Origin: Pseudomonadota bacterium
GTDB taxonomy: Bacteria > Pseudomonadota > Gammaproteobacteria > Nitrosococcales > Methylophagaceae
Direction of reading: 5' to 3'
Assembly (NCBI GenBank): GCA_030576275.1
Contig: JALIBN010000028.1
Coordinates: forward strand, 68,952-132,951
Length of the DNA: 64,000 bases
The translations under genes were made by a program, and so were the position numbers. Shown one piece after another: positions 47,164-59,122 of this stretch. Under the pieces are notes generated by a model. The model saw nothing but the letters and a program-made list of their open reading frames with translations. It had not been told where the DNA came from and searched no databases. Within the stretch, counting starts at the first letter, position 1; each line of letters begins with the position of its first letter.

Positions 47164-49917
47164 ATGGAAAAAACCTACACACCTGACGAAATCGAGCAAC
47201 GCTGGTACCAAACTTGGGAGCAAAATGGCGAATTCAAGCCATCTGGTCAAGGCACGCCTTATGCCATTATGTTACCACCTCCTAATGTCACTGGCCGTTT
47301 ACACATGGGACACGCGTTTCAAGATACGATAATGGATACATTAATCCGTTATCACCGCATGAAGGGTGACAATACCTTATGGCAAGCAGGAACGGATCAT
47401 GCTGGTATTGCCACCCAAATGGTCGTTGAACGTCAACTCAATGCTGATGGTAAAACTCGCCATGATCTAGGACGCGAAGCATTTCTAGATAAAGTCTGGG
47501 ATTGGAAACAAGAGTCGGGTGGTGAAATTACTCAACAACTGCGTCGTCTCGGTACATCTATGGATTGGGAACGTGAACGTTTCACCATGGATGATGGTTT
47601 ATCTGAAGCCGTTAAAAATGTCTTTGTTCAGTTACATGAAGAAGGTTTAATTTATCGCGGTAAACGTCTCGTTAACTGGGATCCTGTTCTTCACACTGCA
47701 TTATCAGATCTTGAAGTCTTATCTGAAGAAGAATCCGGTCACATGTGGTATTTTCGTTACCCATTAACAGATGGTTCTGGCTACTTAGTTGTGGCGACAA
47801 CTCGCCCTGAAACCATGCTAGGTGATAGCGCGGTCGCTGTGCATCCTGAAGATGAACGCTATCAACATCTGATTGGCAAAACGATTACCTTGCCATTAGT
47901 AGATCGTAAAATTCCAATCATTGCTGACGATTATGTTGATCCTGAATTTGGTACGGGTTGTGTCAAAATCACCCCTGCCCATGATTTTAATGATGCCGAA
48001 GTAGGTCAACGTCACAATCTTCCTAAATATAATATTCTTACCATTAATGCCGCCATTAATGACGAAGCTCCTCTTAAATATCGTGGTCTGGATCGTTATG
48101 AAGCCCGTGATGTCATTGTTCATGATTTTAAAGAACTTGGTTTATTAGAAGGCATCAAAGATCACCTGTTAATGGTGCCACGTGGTGACCGCTCTGGTGC
48201 CGTTATTGAACCTTTACTAACCGACCAATGGTATGTAAAAGCTGATGTATTAGCTGAACCTGCCGTTCAAGCAGTCAAAGAAGGCAAAATAAAATTTGTC
48301 CCTGCTAACTGGGATAAAACCTTTTACAACTGGATGGATGGCATTCAAGATTGGTGTATCTCTCGTCAAATATGGTGGGGCCACCGAATCCCAGCTTGGT
48401 ACGATGATGCAGGTAATGTCTATGTAGGTCATGATGAAGCTGCCGTTCGAGCAAAACACAACATAGCCGCTGAGATACACTTAGCTCAGGATGAGGACGT
48501 ACTGGATACCTGGTTCTCGTCTGCCCTTTGGCCTTTCTCAACATTAGGATGGCCTGAAAATACAGATGCGTTAAAAACATGGTATCCGACCAGCGTACTG
48601 GTTACCGGTTTTGACATCATCTTCTTCTGGGTTGCTCGGATGATGATGATGGGCATAAAGTTCATGGACGATGTGCCGTTTAAAGAAGTCTACATCCATG
48701 GTTTAGTGCGTGATTCTCACGGCCATAAGATGTCGAAATCAAAAGGTAATGTACTTGACCCTATTGATATTATCGATGGTATTGATCTCGAATCGTTAGT
48801 GGCTAAGCGTACATCTGGCATGATGCAGCCACAGCTTGCAGCTAAGATTGAAAAAGCCACACGTAAAGAGTTCCCAGAGGGTATCGAAGCTCACGGTACT
48901 GATGCAATGCGTTTCACTTTTGCATCACTGGCATCAACGGGTCGTGACATCAATTTTGATATGAACCGTATTGGCGGTTACCGTAACTTCTGTAACAAAT
49001 TATGGAATGCGGCGCGTTATGTTTTGATGAATACCGAAGATCAAGATACGGGTATTGATAATAGTGACCTTGAACTAAGCCTAGCAGATAGATGGATTAT
49101 TTCACAACTGCAAACAACGGTACAAGCCGTAACTGTAGCTATCGAAGCATATCGTTTTGATCATGCCGCCCAGGAAATCTACGAGTTTATCTGGAACAAC
49201 TACTGTGACTGGTATTTAGAACTGTCTAAACCCGTGCTAAATAACGACAATGCATCAGATGCAGCTAAACGTGGCACACGTCATACTTTAGTCAGTGTAC
49301 TAGAATCTGTATTGCGTCTATCTCATCCGTTTATGCCCTTTATCACCGAAGAAATTTGGCAAACCGTATCCCCATTGGCAGGAATTACGGGCAATAGTAT
49401 TATGAGCCAACCCTACCCTACTTCTAATTTAGACCAAGTAGATAGTAGCTCTGTAGCGGACATGGAGTGGATGATGGAATTTATTACAGGCATTCGTTCA
49501 ATTCGTTCACAAATGAATATTCCACCGAAAAAACAGTTACCTGTATTGCTCAAAGACAGCACTGATATTGATCAGCAACGATTAAAGGCAAATCGCGACT
49601 TCTTAAGCCGTCTTGCCAATCTTGAAAGTATTGCTCTATTAGAAAGCGATGCCCCCGCTTCTGCCACCGCATTAGTAGGCAAGATGGAGATATTAATTCC
49701 ATTAGAGGGTTTGATTGATAAACAAGCAGAACTTGCTCGTCTTGATAAAGAAATCATCAAGTTAGATAAGATCATTAAGCAATCCTCAGGTAAATTAAGT
49801 AATGAAAACTACGTTGCCAAAGCGCCCGCTGATGTCGTACAAAAAGAACGTGAAAAACTAGGTGAGATGGAACAAGCATTATCACAGCTAAAACAACAAC
49901 GTGATTCTTTAGCTTAA
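47164..49917 (+). CDS. valS: Valine-tRNA ligase
   Basis: A 917-residue class I synthetase. The HIGH motif appears as [13 protein letters not shown] near residue 40, and KMSKSKGN lies near residue 525. Between them is the CP1 editing domain ([19 protein letters not shown]; then TPAHDFND) that hydrolyses Thr-tRNA. The anticodon domain is followed by a C-terminal coiled coil (about 855-917, rich in K, E, L and Q). I chose ATG 47164 because the upstream start at 47152 would be a TTG without benefit. It ends at a very strong hairpin. Confidence 0.97.
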   Translation: MEKTYTPDEIEQRWYQTWEQNGEFKPSGQGTPYAIMLPPPNVTGRLHMGHAFQDTIMDTLIRYHRMKGDNTLWQAGTDHAGIATQMVVERQLNADGKTRHDLGREAFLDKVWDWKQESGGEITQQLRRLGTSMDWERERFTMDDGLSEAVKNVFVQLHEEGLIYRGKRLVNWDPVLHTALSDLEVLSEEESGHMWYFRYPLTDGSGYLVVATTRPETMLGDSAVAVHPEDERYQHLIGKTITLPLVDRKIPIIADDYVDPEFGTGCVKITPAHDFNDAEVGQRHNLPKYNILTINAAINDEAPLKYRGLDRYEARDVIVHDFKELGLLEGIKDHLLMVPRGDRSGAVIEPLLTDQWYVKADVLAEPAVQAVKEGKIKFVPANWDKTFYNWMDGIQDWCISRQIWWGHRIPAWYDDAGNVYVGHDEAAVRAKHNIAAEIHLAQDEDVLDTWFSSALWPFSTLGWPENTDALKTWYPTSVLVTGFDIIFFWVARMMMMGIKFMDDVPFKEVYIHGLVRDSHGHKMSKSKGNVLDPIDIIDGIDLESLVAKRTSGMMQPQLAAKIEKATRKEFPEGIEAHGTDAMRFTFASLASTGRDINFDMNRIGGYRNFCNKLWNAARYVLMNTEDQDTGIDNSDLELSLADRWIISQLQTTVQAVTVAIEAYRFDHAAQEIYEFIWNNYCDWYLELSKPVLNNDNASDAAKRGTRHTLVSVLESVLRLSHPFMPFITEEIWQTVSPLAGITGNSIMSQPYPTSNLDQVDSSSVADMEWMMEFITGIRSIRSQMNIPPKKQLPVLLKDSTDIDQQRLKANRDFLSRLANLESIALLESDAPASATALVGKMEILIPLEGLIDKQAELARLDKEIIKLDKIIKQSSGKLSNENYVAKAPADVVQKEREKLGEMEQALSQLKQQRDSLA

Positions 49918-49939
49918 GTTTGAATCGAAGGTTTTGTCC

Positions 49940-49979
49940 AAAAGGGGCAGATTTATTTAAAAATAAATCTGCCCCTTTT
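49940..49979. terminator. Perfect 19-bp hairpin terminator after valS
   Basis: Arms of 19 bases (AAAAGGGGCAGATTTATTT at 49940-49958 and its exact complement at 49961-49979) leave a 2-base centre. The last four bases on each strand are T, so the element could work both ways, although only valS clearly reads into it. Confidence 0.8.
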
Positions 49980-50024
49980 CATTTACATTTAGACTTGCTT
50001 TAGTCTTCTATGGAAAGAATGAAT

Positions 50025-50597
50025 ATGCAATATGGAACTATATCTAACTGGAATGAAGATAAAGGTTTCGGGTTCATTGTTTCAACATCAGGTGGCAAAG
50101 CAATATTCACTCATATAAGTGACTACAGTAAAAGTCATCGCAAACCTTCCAAAGGACTGCAAGTTCAATATATTCTTGCCAACGATGCTAAAGGCCGAAT
50201 ATGTGCAGTAAAAGTAGTCCCGCTAAACGGTCATAAGAAAAGGAGCACGCCAATAAGACAGACGTATTCCTCGATGCTATTATTGCTTAGCTTTACAAGT
50301 ATTACTATTTTCTTTTTTAATAACAATTTAATGCCGATTACACTAATAGCCCTCTATACCGCCATGAGCATCATAACCTTTATCATTTATGCCAACGATA
50401 AAAGCGCCGCACGAACTGATGCCTGGCGAACTCCAGAAAGAACCTTACATACATTGTCTTTATTTGGTGGTTGGCCAGGAGCGACTCTTGCACAAAGTTT
50501 TTTAAGCCATAAGTCCAAGAAGCCTTCCTTTAAAGTCACCCACTGGGTAACTATAGTCGCTAACTGCGGTGTTGTGTATTGGCTAATAACCCCGTAA
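50025..50597 (+). CDS. Cold-shock domain plus DUF1294 membrane protein
   Basis: A 190-residue two-part protein. Residues about 1-65 form a cold-shock-like OB fold (MQYGTISNWNEDKGFGFIV, with the GFGFI RNP1-type strand, then FTHISDY). Residues about 85-190 form DUF1294, with three hydrophobic helices and the signature YANDKSAARTDAWRTPERTLHTLSLFGGWPGA. The cold-shock part could bind nucleic acid at the membrane; the function is unproven. Of three nearby ATGs I prefer 50025, because GGAAAG lies at suitable distance; 50010 and 50019 are possible. Confidence 0.85.
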   Translation: MQYGTISNWNEDKGFGFIVSTSGGKAIFTHISDYSKSHRKPSKGLQVQYILANDAKGRICAVKVVPLNGHKKRSTPIRQTYSSMLLLLSFTSITIFFFNNNLMPITLIALYTAMSIITFIIYANDKSAARTDAWRTPERTLHTLSLFGGWPGATLAQSFLSHKSKKPSFKVTHWVTIVANCGVVYWLITP

Positions 50598-50658
50598 AGA
50601 AATTTATGGTTAATAAGATAAAGATATAGCTCTAAAAACCTTGGTCAAATCAAAACAA

Positions 50659-52350
50659 CTAAGCAACCCGTGTATATTTTCGATAGTCAGGTAGCCAAAA
50701 TTGCTTTTCAATAGCAGCGATTAAGTCATCATCTGTCATCTTTGGTGCAACACCTTGTTGTTGTCCAATCTTACTGATGGCAAAAGCCATTTTTTTACTC
50801 AAATTGGCAATTTCAGTTAATGGTGGCAGTAACGCCCCTTGACCAGTCCTTAATATCGGTGAAGCTTGAGCCAATTGTTCACTGGCAATAACAAGCATGT
50901 CATCGGTTACTCGCGTGATGCCGCCAGCAACCACTGCCAAACCAAACCCTGGGAAGATGTAGCTATTATTACATTGTGGAATTATATAGTGCTGACCTTG
51001 ATATTCAACAGGTTTGAATGGGCTCCCCGTCGCAATAATAGCTAGACCATTGGTCCAGTTTAACAATTGTTCAGGTGTGGCTTCAATTTGGCGTGAAGGA
51101 TTACTTAAAGGTAAGATTATAGGGCGTTCACAATTTGAAGACATGGTTTCAATCATGTTTTGAGTAAACAAGCCCGCTTGGCCTGACACGCCAACTAATA
51201 CCGTAGGTCGAGCATATTGAACCACTTCCGCTAAAGAAGCATAATCAGCACTAAGTTGCCAATCGGCGACTACTGATTCAGTTTGAATTAGTGCCTGTTG
51301 AAAATTAGGCAAACCAATCATGCCTTCAGTCAATAAGCCATGACGATCAACCATATAGATTTGGCTACGTGCTTGCTGTTCTGATAATCCTTCCGAGCAC
51401 ATTTGTACAATGATTTGTTCAGCAATGCCACAACCCGCTGAACCTGCTCCAGCAAATAATACTCGTTGCTGACTTAATCGTTCATTTTTAGCATAACTGG
51501 CAGCTAACAACGTGCCGACAGTGACCGCGGCAGTGCCCTGAATATCATCATTAAAACAGCAGATCTCATCACGGTAGCGAGTGAGTAATGGCAAGGCATT
51601 ATTTTGATTAAAATCTTCAAACTGTAACAATACATCAGGCCAGCGTTTTTTAACCGCTTTGATAAATAAGTCCAAAAACTCATCGTAATCAGCTTGTTCA
51701 ATACGTTGATGATGCCAGCCGATATAATAAGGATCATCCAATAACTGTTGATTATTTGTGCCAACATCCAGCATTATCGGTAAAGTGTAAGCAGGGCTGA
51801 TACCGCCACAAGCCGTATATAAAGATAATTTACCGATGGGTATGCCCATACCACCGACACCTTGATCACCAAGGCCTAAAATACGACTACCATCTGTTAC
51901 TACAATAACTTTTACATTGCTCTTAGTAACGTTGGCTAACATTTCATCAATATTCTCACGATCAGGGTAAGCAATAAATAAGCCCCGTGCTCGTCGGTAT
52001 ATTTCAGAAAAATGCTCACAGGCATCACCCACTGTTGGCGTATAAATGATTGGCATCATCTCTTCGAGATGATCTTGTATCAAGCGATAATATAAAGTTT
52101 CATTACTATCTTCTGTTGCACGAAGAAAAATATGCTTATTGATGGGCTCGTCAAAACTCGAATATTGTTGGTAGGCACGCGCAACTTGTTGCTCAATTGT
52201 TTCAAATCGCCGTGGCAACAAACCGACTAAATTAAAATCTTTACGTTCTTGCTCATCAAAAGCACAGCCTTTATTAAGCAATGACATATTTAATAGCGTC
52301 GGTCCCGAAAAAGAAACACTTATGGAACTTAAAGGCTTATTGGTACTCAT
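50659..52350 (-). CDS. maeA: NAD-dependent malic enzyme
   Basis: A 563-residue enzyme that oxidatively decarboxylates malate to pyruvate. It has the malic signature [18 protein letters not shown] around residue 270, the Rossmann motif [14 protein letters not shown], and the N-terminal [23 protein letters not shown]. The large-subunit length matches E. coli MaeA (565), which prefers NAD. It is monocistronic on the minus strand. In an organism with edd-eda it could help balance pyruvate and C4 acids. Confidence 0.93.
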   Translation of the reverse strand: MSTNKPLSSISVSFSGPTLLNMSLLNKGCAFDEQERKDFNLVGLLPRRFETIEQQVARAYQQYSSFDEPINKHIFLRATEDSNETLYYRLIQDHLEEMMPIIYTPTVGDACEHFSEIYRRARGLFIAYPDRENIDEMLANVTKSNVKVIVVTDGSRILGLGDQGVGGMGIPIGKLSLYTACGGISPAYTLPIMLDVGTNNQQLLDDPYYIGWHHQRIEQADYDEFLDLFIKAVKKRWPDVLLQFEDFNQNNALPLLTRYRDEICCFNDDIQGTAAVTVGTLLAASYAKNERLSQQRVLFAGAGSAGCGIAEQIIVQMCSEGLSEQQARSQIYMVDRHGLLTEGMIGLPNFQQALIQTESVVADWQLSADYASLAEVVQYARPTVLVGVSGQAGLFTQNMIETMSSNCERPIILPLSNPSRQIEATPEQLLNWTNGLAIIATGSPFKPVEYQGQHYIIPQCNNSYIFPGFGLAVVAGGITRVTDDMLVIASEQLAQASPILRTGQGALLPPLTEIANLSKKMAFAISKIGQQQGVAPKMTDDDLIAAIEKQFWLPDYRKYTRVA

Positions 52351-52994
52351 CGAAACTCAACTTTTAGAATAATTGCTAGATTTTATTAAATCATGTCTCA
52401 ACCAGTTATAGTTCAGATAAACGTTCTGTGCAAACTTAATTATTGAGCTGATTATTAATCCATTACATAAATTTTAGCTATGGCATTGAAATTATTGAAA
52501 ACTTTTTATTAAGAAGAACGAAAAATAAATATGAAATTTGAAATAATGTGATTATAGAGCCCGTGTATGACTGGTCTATTTATGGTGTTTATTTCTATTA
52601 ATCTTTCTACTCATTGAAGATTATCAAGTATAGAAGTTAAACATTACTATCCACATAAAATACAAAATGCTGGTGTCAAAATCATCTAATGGCTCGGCAT
52701 AAACGCTATTTCTAAATTGTTACTGCGTAGTAAATGATGATTTGAATTACGAGGTGTCAGCATCAATTATGATATAGACGGCAATCTGATTACGTTCATT
52801 CAGGTAAGTCCTGAACAATTAAATCTATTGTTTATTATTATTGCACTAGGGAAGTCTATAAATTTTTAGCAAGCTGGTAAGCGTCTTTGTTTATTGGCAT
52901 GGAAGGGTAGGTTCGCCTATTAATATGAACCTACCTAGCCAAAACTAATTGCTTGTTGTGAGGGTGGCGTTTTTAACTAAATGATCAAAACCTT
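52351..52994. other. 644-base intergenic region between sufT and maeA
   Basis: No gene is supported. The maeA-proximal half is very AT-rich and must hold its promoter. Near 52906-52935 a perfect 9-bp inverted repeat (GGTAGGTTC and GAACCTACC, 12-base loop) lies 60-89 bases past the sufT stop, without a T run. A short stretch around 52745-52868 encodes about 42 codons (GVSINYDIDGNLITF...) with no start codon; it may be a gene remnant. Confidence 0.45.
52906..52935. repeat. Inverted repeat downstream of the suf operon
   Basis: GGTAGGTTC at 52906-52914 pairs exactly with GAACCTACC at 52927-52935. Without a poly-T tail it is not a standard intrinsic terminator, but it could stabilise the 3' end of the suf transcript. 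Confidence 0.5.
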
Positions 52995-53330
52995 TTAAAA
53001 CATGCCCAATTGTAATTGGGCGGCTTCGTTCATCATGTCTTTTGTCCAAGGTGGATCCCAAACTAGTTCAACGTGAACTTCATTAACATTGGCTACCGTA
53101 GCAACTTTAGCTTCTATCTCACCCGGAAATGACTGTGCCACGGGACAACCTGGTGCCGTTAAGGTCATGTTTATTGCTACGTTATAGTCTTCACTCACAA
53201 TGATGTCGTAAATCAGCCCCAATTCGTAGATATTGATCGGTATTTCAGGATCATAGATGGTTTGTAACATCTCGATCACATCTTCTTTAACTTCTTCTGG
53301 GCTCATTTCAAAATCCTCTTTAGTCATCAT
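52995..53330 (-). CDS. sufT: SUF-associated MIP18/DUF59 protein (SufT-like)
   Basis: A 111-residue small protein of the MIP18/PaaD-like family. It shows VIEMLQTIYDPEIPINIYELGLIYDI, then MTLTAPGCPVAQSFPGEIEAKV with the conserved cysteine, and a WDPPWTKDMMNEAAQLQLG end. Relatives help mature Fe-S proteins when cluster demand is high. It is the last gene of the suf operon, 14 bases after the SufU-like gene. The symbol follows common usage and its exact role is not proven. Confidence 0.88.
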   Translation of the reverse strand: MMTKEDFEMSPEEVKEDVIEMLQTIYDPEIPINIYELGLIYDIIVSEDYNVAINMTLTAPGCPVAQSFPGEIEAKVATVANVNEVHVELVWDPPWTKDMMNEAAQLQLGMF

Positions 53331-53344
53331 CTTTTTTATCCGCC

Positions 53345-53797
53345 TTATTCAGTTGACACTGATATATCATGATCGCTATCCATTGCTGCATGTAGAGTGT
53401 GCCATGACAAAGTGGCACATTTTACTCGAGCAGGAAATTCTTTGACACCACTCAGCACAGCTAATTTTCCTAAAGATGATGAATCAATCTTTTCACCCGT
53501 CATTTGCTTATGTACCAACTCATAAAGAGTTTCGGCTTCAGCCAAGGTTTTGCCCTTAAGCGCTTCGGTCATCAAGGATGCTGAAGCCACAGAAATTGCG
53601 CAACCACTGCCTTGAAAGCTCACATCTTCAATGACATCGCCATTTAGTTTCAAGAACACAACTAAAGTATCACCACATAGTGGATTATTGCCATGAGCCA
53701 GATGATTCGCATCGGTCATGTCACGAAAGTTTCGTGGCTTTTTATTGTGATCCATGATCACTTCTTGGTATAAATCTCGTAAATCTGAATTACTCAT
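53345..53797 (-). CDS. sufU: SufU/NifU-like Fe-S assembly protein
   Basis: A 150-residue IscU-fold protein. The conserved cysteines lie in NPLCGDTLVVF, FQGSGCAISVASASLM and RVKCATLSWHTLHAAMD, and the about 20-residue insertion before the last cysteine separates SufU from IscU. In Bacillus, SufU accepts persulfide from SufS through zinc; the same partnership is likely here, because sufS is directly upstream (one-base overlap) and no sufE gene is present. The C-terminus DHDISVSTE extends slightly past the family core. Confidence 0.92.
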   Translation of the reverse strand: MSNSDLRDLYQEVIMDHNKKPRNFRDMTDANHLAHGNNPLCGDTLVVFLKLNGDVIEDVSFQGSGCAISVASASLMTEALKGKTLAEAETLYELVHKQMTGEKIDSSSLGKLAVLSGVKEFPARVKCATLSWHTLHAAMDSDHDISVSTE

Positions 53798-55020
53798 TAA
53801 GCAAATAGCTCCTGTACTTTCTTAATTCCGCCAACAAGGGCATCTATTTCGTCAAAGGTATTATAAAAAGCAAACGATGCTCGTGCTGTCGCTGGGATAC
53901 CAAAAAATTGCATGACTGGCTGGGCACAATGATGTCCGGTCCGTATTGCCAAACCTTGTTGATCAAAAATTGTACCTACATCATGCGGATGAACACCCTC
54001 AATCATAAAAGACAATACACTGGCCTTTTGCGCTGCAGTACCAATAATTCTAACACCAGGTAACGCAGTCACTTTTTCGGTAGCGGCAATTAATAAGGCA
54101 TGTTCATGAGCAGCCAAGTTAGCGATACCAAGATTATTCATATAATCAATGGCGGCACCTAAGCCGATGGCACCCGAAATATTTGGCGTACCAGCTTCGA
54201 ATTTATACGGCAACTCATTGTATTCAGTGTGAGCAAAACTAACCGATAAGATCATATCGCCACCACCCTGCCAAGGTGACATCGCTTCTAATAACGTTTG
54301 TTTACCATAAAGCGCACCTATGCCTGTTGGCGCAAACATTTTATGCCCTGAAAACACATAAAAATCACAATCTAAATCTTGTACATCAACAATCATATGT
54401 GGCACTGCTTGAGCGCCATCTACTAAGACCGGTATATTTTTAGCATGGGCTCGGGCAATCATGTCTTTAATAGGATTAATCGTACCCAAAGCATTCGATA
54501 CATGGCCTATCGCCATTATTTTAGTTTTACTGGTCAGTAATTCATCAAGTGTTGATAGGTCAAGTTCACCAACTTTTGTCATCGGAATAACGTTCAGTTT
54601 CGCACCGGTTTGTTCACACAACATTTGCCAAGGCACTATATTCGCGTGGTGTTCCATGTGACTTATTAGTATCTCATCACCAGCTTGTAATTGTGGCCGG
54701 ACAAAACTTTGTGCCACTAAATTAACTGCTTCAGTTGCACCTCGTACAAAGATAATTTCTTTATCCGACTGTGCATTAACAAAATCACGTATCTTATCGC
54801 GCGCACCTTCATAAGCATCGGTAGCTCGCTGACTTAATCGATGCACACCACGATGAACATTAGCATTATCTTGTCGATAATAATTAGCAACAGCATCAAT
54901 TACTTGATTCGGCTTCTGACTAGTGGCCGCATTATCTAAATACACCAAGGGATGGCCATTTATTTGCTGATGCAATATTGGGAAGTCTTGTCTAATAGCA
55001 GCAAGATCTAACACACTCAT
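53797..55020 (-). CDS. sufS: Cysteine desulfurase SufS
   Basis: A 407-residue PLP enzyme (class II) that takes sulfur from cysteine. The PLP lysine is in FVFSGHKMFAPTGIGALYG-type context (near residue 225), and the catalytic persulfide cysteine is in RTGHHCAQPVM (near residue 360). LDNAATSQKPNQVIDAV at the N-terminus is typical. It overlaps sufD by 4 bases and sufU by one, so translation is coupled through this part of the operon. Confidence 0.96.
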   Translation of the reverse strand: MSVLDLAAIRQDFPILHQQINGHPLVYLDNAATSQKPNQVIDAVANYYRQDNANVHRGVHRLSQRATDAYEGARDKIRDFVNAQSDKEIIFVRGATEAVNLVAQSFVRPQLQAGDEILISHMEHHANIVPWQMLCEQTGAKLNVIPMTKVGELDLSTLDELLTSKTKIMAIGHVSNALGTINPIKDMIARAHAKNIPVLVDGAQAVPHMIVDVQDLDCDFYVFSGHKMFAPTGIGALYGKQTLLEAMSPWQGGGDMILSVSFAHTEYNELPYKFEAGTPNISGAIGLGAAIDYMNNLGIANLAAHEHALLIAATEKVTALPGVRIIGTAAQKASVLSFMIEGVHPHDVGTIFDQQGLAIRTGHHCAQPVMQFFGIPATARASFAFYNTFDEIDALVGGIKKVQELFA

Positions 55021-56342
55021 GCTATTACTCCCACTCTTCCACCAGCAGCACGAGGTAAATGATGCTCAACCAATGCCGATAAGGCGTTCCTAATATCTTC
55101 TGCAGGAATACGTTCTAAGACTTCCACCGCAAATGCATGGGTTAACAAGCTACGCGCACTCACTTCATCTAAACCACGGGCACGTAGAAAGAACAAATGA
55201 TCATCATTCAATTGACCAACGGTGCTACCATGACCACATTTAACATCATCAGCATAAATTTCCATCTCAGGCTTGGTATCAATCTCACAACCACGTGATA
55301 GCAACATATTGCGGTTACTTTGATTCGAGTCTGTTTTCTGAGCATCTTTATGCACAATCACTTTGCCATTGAATACCGCATGGCTATTGCCATCTAATAC
55401 GCCTTTGTACAATTCATCACTAGTGGTATTTGGCACGAAATGATCAATACGCGTGTGATTATCAACGTGTTGTTCGCCCGTCACTAGATACAATCCATCC
55501 ATGGTGACATGTGACTGCTCACCTAATAATTGACTATGCACATCATTACGCGCGAGTTTACCACCCAAAGAAATATTATTAGTATTCCAATGACTGCTTG
55601 CCGCTTGTTTGGCCGATAAAGTAGCGATGTGGAAGGCATTTTTAGATTCTTGCTGTAATTTATAGTGATTTAAAGTCGCTTTATACCCTAACACTACTTC
55701 AGTCACGACATTGGTCAACGAAACCGATTCATTTAAACCTACATAATGTTCAACCACTGTCGCTTGGCTCGATTCGCCAAGCACGATTACATTACGTAAA
55801 TGACTGGCCAATGCCTCTGTTGTTCCGGTATTAATAACTAATAACTCAATCGACTTAGCAATTTGAGTGTCACTATCCACACTAATAACAGCTCCCTCTT
55901 GCATCAAAAAGGTATTCAGTGCATTAAAACCCGCTTTTTCAGGATTAATCTGATTTCCAAGATGAGGTTGGGCTAGCTCTAATCCAGCTGATAATGGACG
56001 AATGACTAAACCTGCTGGTAGATCATCAAGCTGAGACAGCTCAGTGGAGAATACGCCATCAATAATAACAACACGGTAAGCGTCTTTTAATAAAGCCAGC
56101 TTTTCACACTGTTCAGAAGTAATAGAGCTTGCCTCAGCTTGATGTGTGAATGCTTGTTGACTCAATTCCCACAAACTGGTGTATTTCCAATCTTCTTCTT
56201 TTTTTACTGGCAAGCCGTTGTGATTAAATTGCGTTAAGGCTTTTAATCGCATACTGTTTAACCAAGCGAGCTCTTGCCCTGGCAACATTTTTTCTTTAGC
56301 AACACTAGAAAAAGGTGTCACCAAATCGGTGAGCTTTTTCAT
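55017..56342 (-). CDS. sufD: Fe-S cluster assembly protein SufD
   Basis: A 441-residue scaffold subunit related to SufB. The C-terminal beta-helix contains [49 protein letters not shown] and [29 protein letters not shown], with the conserved cysteine and histidine. The N-terminal helical part begins around [11 protein letters not shown], a family hallmark. It works with SufB and SufC in the BC2D scaffold. The start overlaps the sufC stop (ATGA). Confidence 0.95.
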   Translation of the reverse strand: MKKLTDLVTPFSSVAKEKMLPGQELAWLNSMRLKALTQFNHNGLPVKKEEDWKYTSLWELSQQAFTHQAEASSITSEQCEKLALLKDAYRVVIIDGVFSTELSQLDDLPAGLVIRPLSAGLELAQPHLGNQINPEKAGFNALNTFLMQEGAVISVDSDTQIAKSIELLVINTGTTEALASHLRNVIVLGESSQATVVEHYVGLNESVSLTNVVTEVVLGYKATLNHYKLQQESKNAFHIATLSAKQAASSHWNTNNISLGGKLARNDVHSQLLGEQSHVTMDGLYLVTGEQHVDNHTRIDHFVPNTTSDELYKGVLDGNSHAVFNGKVIVHKDAQKTDSNQSNRNMLLSRGCEIDTKPEMEIYADDVKCGHGSTVGQLNDDHLFFLRARGLDEVSARSLLTHAFAVEVLERIPAEDIRNALSALVEHHLPRAAGGRVGVIA

Positions 56343-57100
56343 ACTTGCTGGCCCTCCGCATCTTCATTGATCCAGGTATAACCTGTTTTTTCAAGTTCTT
56401 TCGCTAACTCTTTATCGCCAGATTTGACAATACGTCCTTCAGAAAGTACGTGAACAAAATCAGGCACTATATAATCAAGTAAACGTTGATAATGCGTGAT
56501 CATAATAATAGAACGTTCTTGTGAACGTAGAGCATTTACGCCATCAGAGACAGTTTTTAAAGCATCAATATCTAAGCCAGAATCTGTTTCATCAAGAATC
56601 GCTAATGATGGTTCTAACAATGCCATTTGCAAGATTTCATTCCGTTTTTTCTCACCGCCAGAAAAACCTTCATTTACACTACGGTGTAAAAACTGTTCGT
56701 CCATTTTAACTAGCTGCATTTTGCTACGGACCAGCGATAAAAAATCGATAGCGTCTAGATCATCTAAACCCTGATATTTACGTACCGCATTTAATGCAGC
56801 TTTTAACAAGTAAATATTGCTGACACCAGGAATTTCAACGGGATATTGGAAAGCCAGAAATATACCTCGTTGTGCCCGTTCTTCTGGCGCCAACGACAGT
56901 AGGTTTTCTTCTTTATAAATCACTTCACCTTGTGTGATTTCGTAGCCATCACGGCCAGCAAGGACGTTCGATAAGGTACTTTTTCCCGCACCATTGGGCC
57001 CCATGATGGCATGTACTTCACCAGCATTCACAGTCAAATTGATACCGCGAAGAATTTCTTTGCCATCAATGCTGGCGTGGAGGTTTTTAATTTCTAACAT
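56339..57100 (-). CDS. sufC: Fe-S cluster assembly ATPase SufC
   Basis: A 253-residue soluble ABC ATPase. Walker A is [14 protein letters not shown] (about residues 34-47), the signature motif is [11 protein letters not shown], and the Walker B segment [17 protein letters not shown] is characteristic of SufC. It drives conformational change in SufB-SufD. The gap of about 70 bases from sufB is the widest inside the operon, and no terminator is visible there. Confidence 0.96.
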   Translation of the reverse strand: MLEIKNLHASIDGKEILRGINLTVNAGEVHAIMGPNGAGKSTLSNVLAGRDGYEITQGEVIYKEENLLSLAPEERAQRGIFLAFQYPVEIPGVSNIYLLKAALNAVRKYQGLDDLDAIDFLSLVRSKMQLVKMDEQFLHRSVNEGFSGGEKKRNEILQMALLEPSLAILDETDSGLDIDALKTVSDGVNALRSQERSIIMITHYQRLLDYIVPDFVHVLSEGRIVKSGDKELAKELEKTGYTWINEDAEGQQV

Positions 57101-57169
57101 GTATTTATTTCTCTCTAACTATCTTTATGAATTGGGTAGGAACGTGCTTATATGTAAAAAACACTAAAC

Positions 57170-58618
57170 TTAGCCTACAGATCCTTCCAGTGATAAACCC
57201 AGTAGATTTTGTGCTTCAACAGCAAATTCCATCGGTAACTCACGAATAACTTGCTTACAAAAACCATTAACTATCATGGATACCGCATCTTCCAAATCTA
57301 AACCACGTTGTTTACAGTAAAACAACTGGTCTTCGCTTATTTTTGAGGTTGATGCTTCATGTTCCACTTGTGCTGTTGGATTTTTGACCTCTATATACGG
57401 GAAAGTATGTGCCGCCGATAAGTCGCCTATTAATAGAGAATCACATTCGGTATAGTTACGAGAATTCTCAGCATTTGGACCCATACGCACTAATCCACGA
57501 TAGGCATTTTGAGAGCGACCGGCTGAAATACCCTTTGAAATAACCGTTGAACTGGTATTTTTACCCAAATGAACCATTTTCGTTCCGGTATCCGCTTGCT
57601 GCATATTGTTGGTCACAGCAACAGAATAAAACTCACCGACTGAGTTATCACCTTGTAATATCACGCTAGGATATTTCCAAGTAATCGCTGAACCCGTTTC
57701 AACTTGTGTCCATGAGACTTTAGAGCTTTCACCTCGACATGCAGCACGCTTGGTTACAAAGTTGAAAATCCCGCCGCGACCATTTTCATCGCCTGGGTAC
57801 CAGTTTTGAACCGTTGAGTATTTAATTTGAGCACGATCATGTGCAACCAATTCAACAACTGCGGCATGCAACTGATTTTCATCCCGCATTGGTGCGGTAC
57901 ATCCTTCCAAATAACTGACATATGAATCATCATCAGCAATTATTAGGGTACGTTCAAATTGCCCAGTGTTAGCTGCATTGATACGGAAATACGTTGATAA
58001 CTCCATCGGACAGCGAGTGCCTTTAGGAATATAAACAAAAGAGCCATCACTAAACACTGCCGAGTTTAACGCCGCATAGAAATTATCTTTGTAGGGAACC
58101 ACACTACCCAGATATTTTTTTATCAATTCAGGATGTGCATGCACCGCTTTCGAAAATGGCATAAAGATAATGCCTTCTTCCGCTAATTTATCCTGAAAAG
58201 TATTTGCAACAGAGACACTGTCAAATACAGCATCGACTGCTACACCAGCTAAACGAGCACGCTCATCTAGAGGCACACCGAGTTTTTCGTAGGTGCGTAA
58301 TAATTCTGGATCGACCTCATCTAAGCTTTTTGGTCCATCGGTTTTTTTCTTTGGTGCCGAATAGTAACTAATTGCTTGATAATCAATCTCAGGATAATGA
58401 ACGTGTGCCCATTTAGGCGTTTCTAGGGTAAGCCAGTGATAATAAGCTTTTAGTCGCCACTCCAATAAGAATTCAGGCTCACCTTTAATACGTGAAATTT
58501 CACGCACAGTTTCTTCGCTCAATCCTGGTGGCAAACTATCCGACTCAATGTCAGAGATAAATCCTGCAGAATATTCTTTAGGAACGAAATCTTCTATTTG
58601 CTGTTTTTGTTCAGCCAT
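57170..58618 (-). CDS. sufB: Fe-S cluster assembly protein SufB
   Basis: A 482-residue scaffold on which the nascent cluster is built. Motifs include [38 protein letters not shown], and the C-terminal ARGESS-type region [10 protein letters not shown] with [21 protein letters not shown], which carries the sulfur-receiving cysteines. I chose ATG 58618 ([10 protein letters not shown]): GGTGAG lies in front of it. The reading frame extends to 58630, but that would lack a site. It overlaps the repressor stop by 8 bases. Confidence 0.95.
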   Translation of the reverse strand: MAEQKQQIEDFVPKEYSAGFISDIESDSLPPGLSEETVREISRIKGEPEFLLEWRLKAYYHWLTLETPKWAHVHYPEIDYQAISYYSAPKKKTDGPKSLDEVDPELLRTYEKLGVPLDERARLAGVAVDAVFDSVSVANTFQDKLAEEGIIFMPFSKAVHAHPELIKKYLGSVVPYKDNFYAALNSAVFSDGSFVYIPKGTRCPMELSTYFRINAANTGQFERTLIIADDDSYVSYLEGCTAPMRDENQLHAAVVELVAHDRAQIKYSTVQNWYPGDENGRGGIFNFVTKRAACRGESSKVSWTQVETGSAITWKYPSVILQGDNSVGEFYSVAVTNNMQQADTGTKMVHLGKNTSSTVISKGISAGRSQNAYRGLVRMGPNAENSRNYTECDSLLIGDLSAAHTFPYIEVKNPTAQVEHEASTSKISEDQLFYCKQRGLDLEDAVSMIVNGFCKQVIRELPMEFAVEAQNLLGLSLEGSVG

Positions 58619-59105
58619 TAATCTCACCATCCTTCGTTTTAACTAAAGCCATCGCATTTGTCGATGGATAAAAATGTATTGGGCTCACGCTTTCTGAAGC
58701 GACCTGCGGCACTAACATGTCAGATAATTTAACTTCATCCAAGGCATGAAATACCGCATTATTAATTCGCGTCCAGTTAGTCTGAATAGAGCAATGATTT
58801 TCTTGTTCACAATGACTTTCAGTGCCTACGCATTCGGTTAAGGCTATTGGGCCTTCAATTGCGGTAATAATTTCAGCAACCGATATTTTTTTCGGACTAC
58901 TATTTAAACTATATCCACCGTGTGCACCGCGTTCTGAGGTCAACAAATTCGCCTGTGATAATGCTTTTAATACTTTTTTCACGGTTGGCAATGGTACCTG
59001 TACCGCGTCAGCAAGAGCATGGGCGCTGTGTTGCATCTCTGTTCTTTGAGCCAAATAGCTCATCAAAACAATACCGTAATCTGTTAATTTTCCCATTCGC
59101 AACAT
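58611..59105 (-). CDS. Rrf2-family SUF operon regulator with Fe-S cysteines
   Basis: A 164-residue winged-helix regulator. The N-terminal helix-turn-helix spans about residues 1-60 ([20 protein letters not shown], then [31 protein letters not shown]). Three cysteines in [15 protein letters not shown] (about residues 91-105) match the [2Fe-2S] ligands of IscR-like proteins. As the first gene of the suf operon it should repress it when clusters are plentiful. A palindrome covers its -10 box, supporting autoregulation. It is often named SufR in annotation, but it is IscR-like rather than cyanobacterial SufR. Confidence 0.92.
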   Translation of the reverse strand: MLRMGKLTDYGIVLMSYLAQRTEMQHSAHALADAVQVPLPTVKKVLKALSQANLLTSERGAHGGYSLNSSPKKISVAEIITAIEGPIALTECVGTESHCEQENHCSIQTNWTRINNAVFHALDEVKLSDMLVPQVASESVSPIHFYPSTNAMALVKTKDGEING

Positions 59106-59122
59106 ATGGCGTCCTCTTAATA

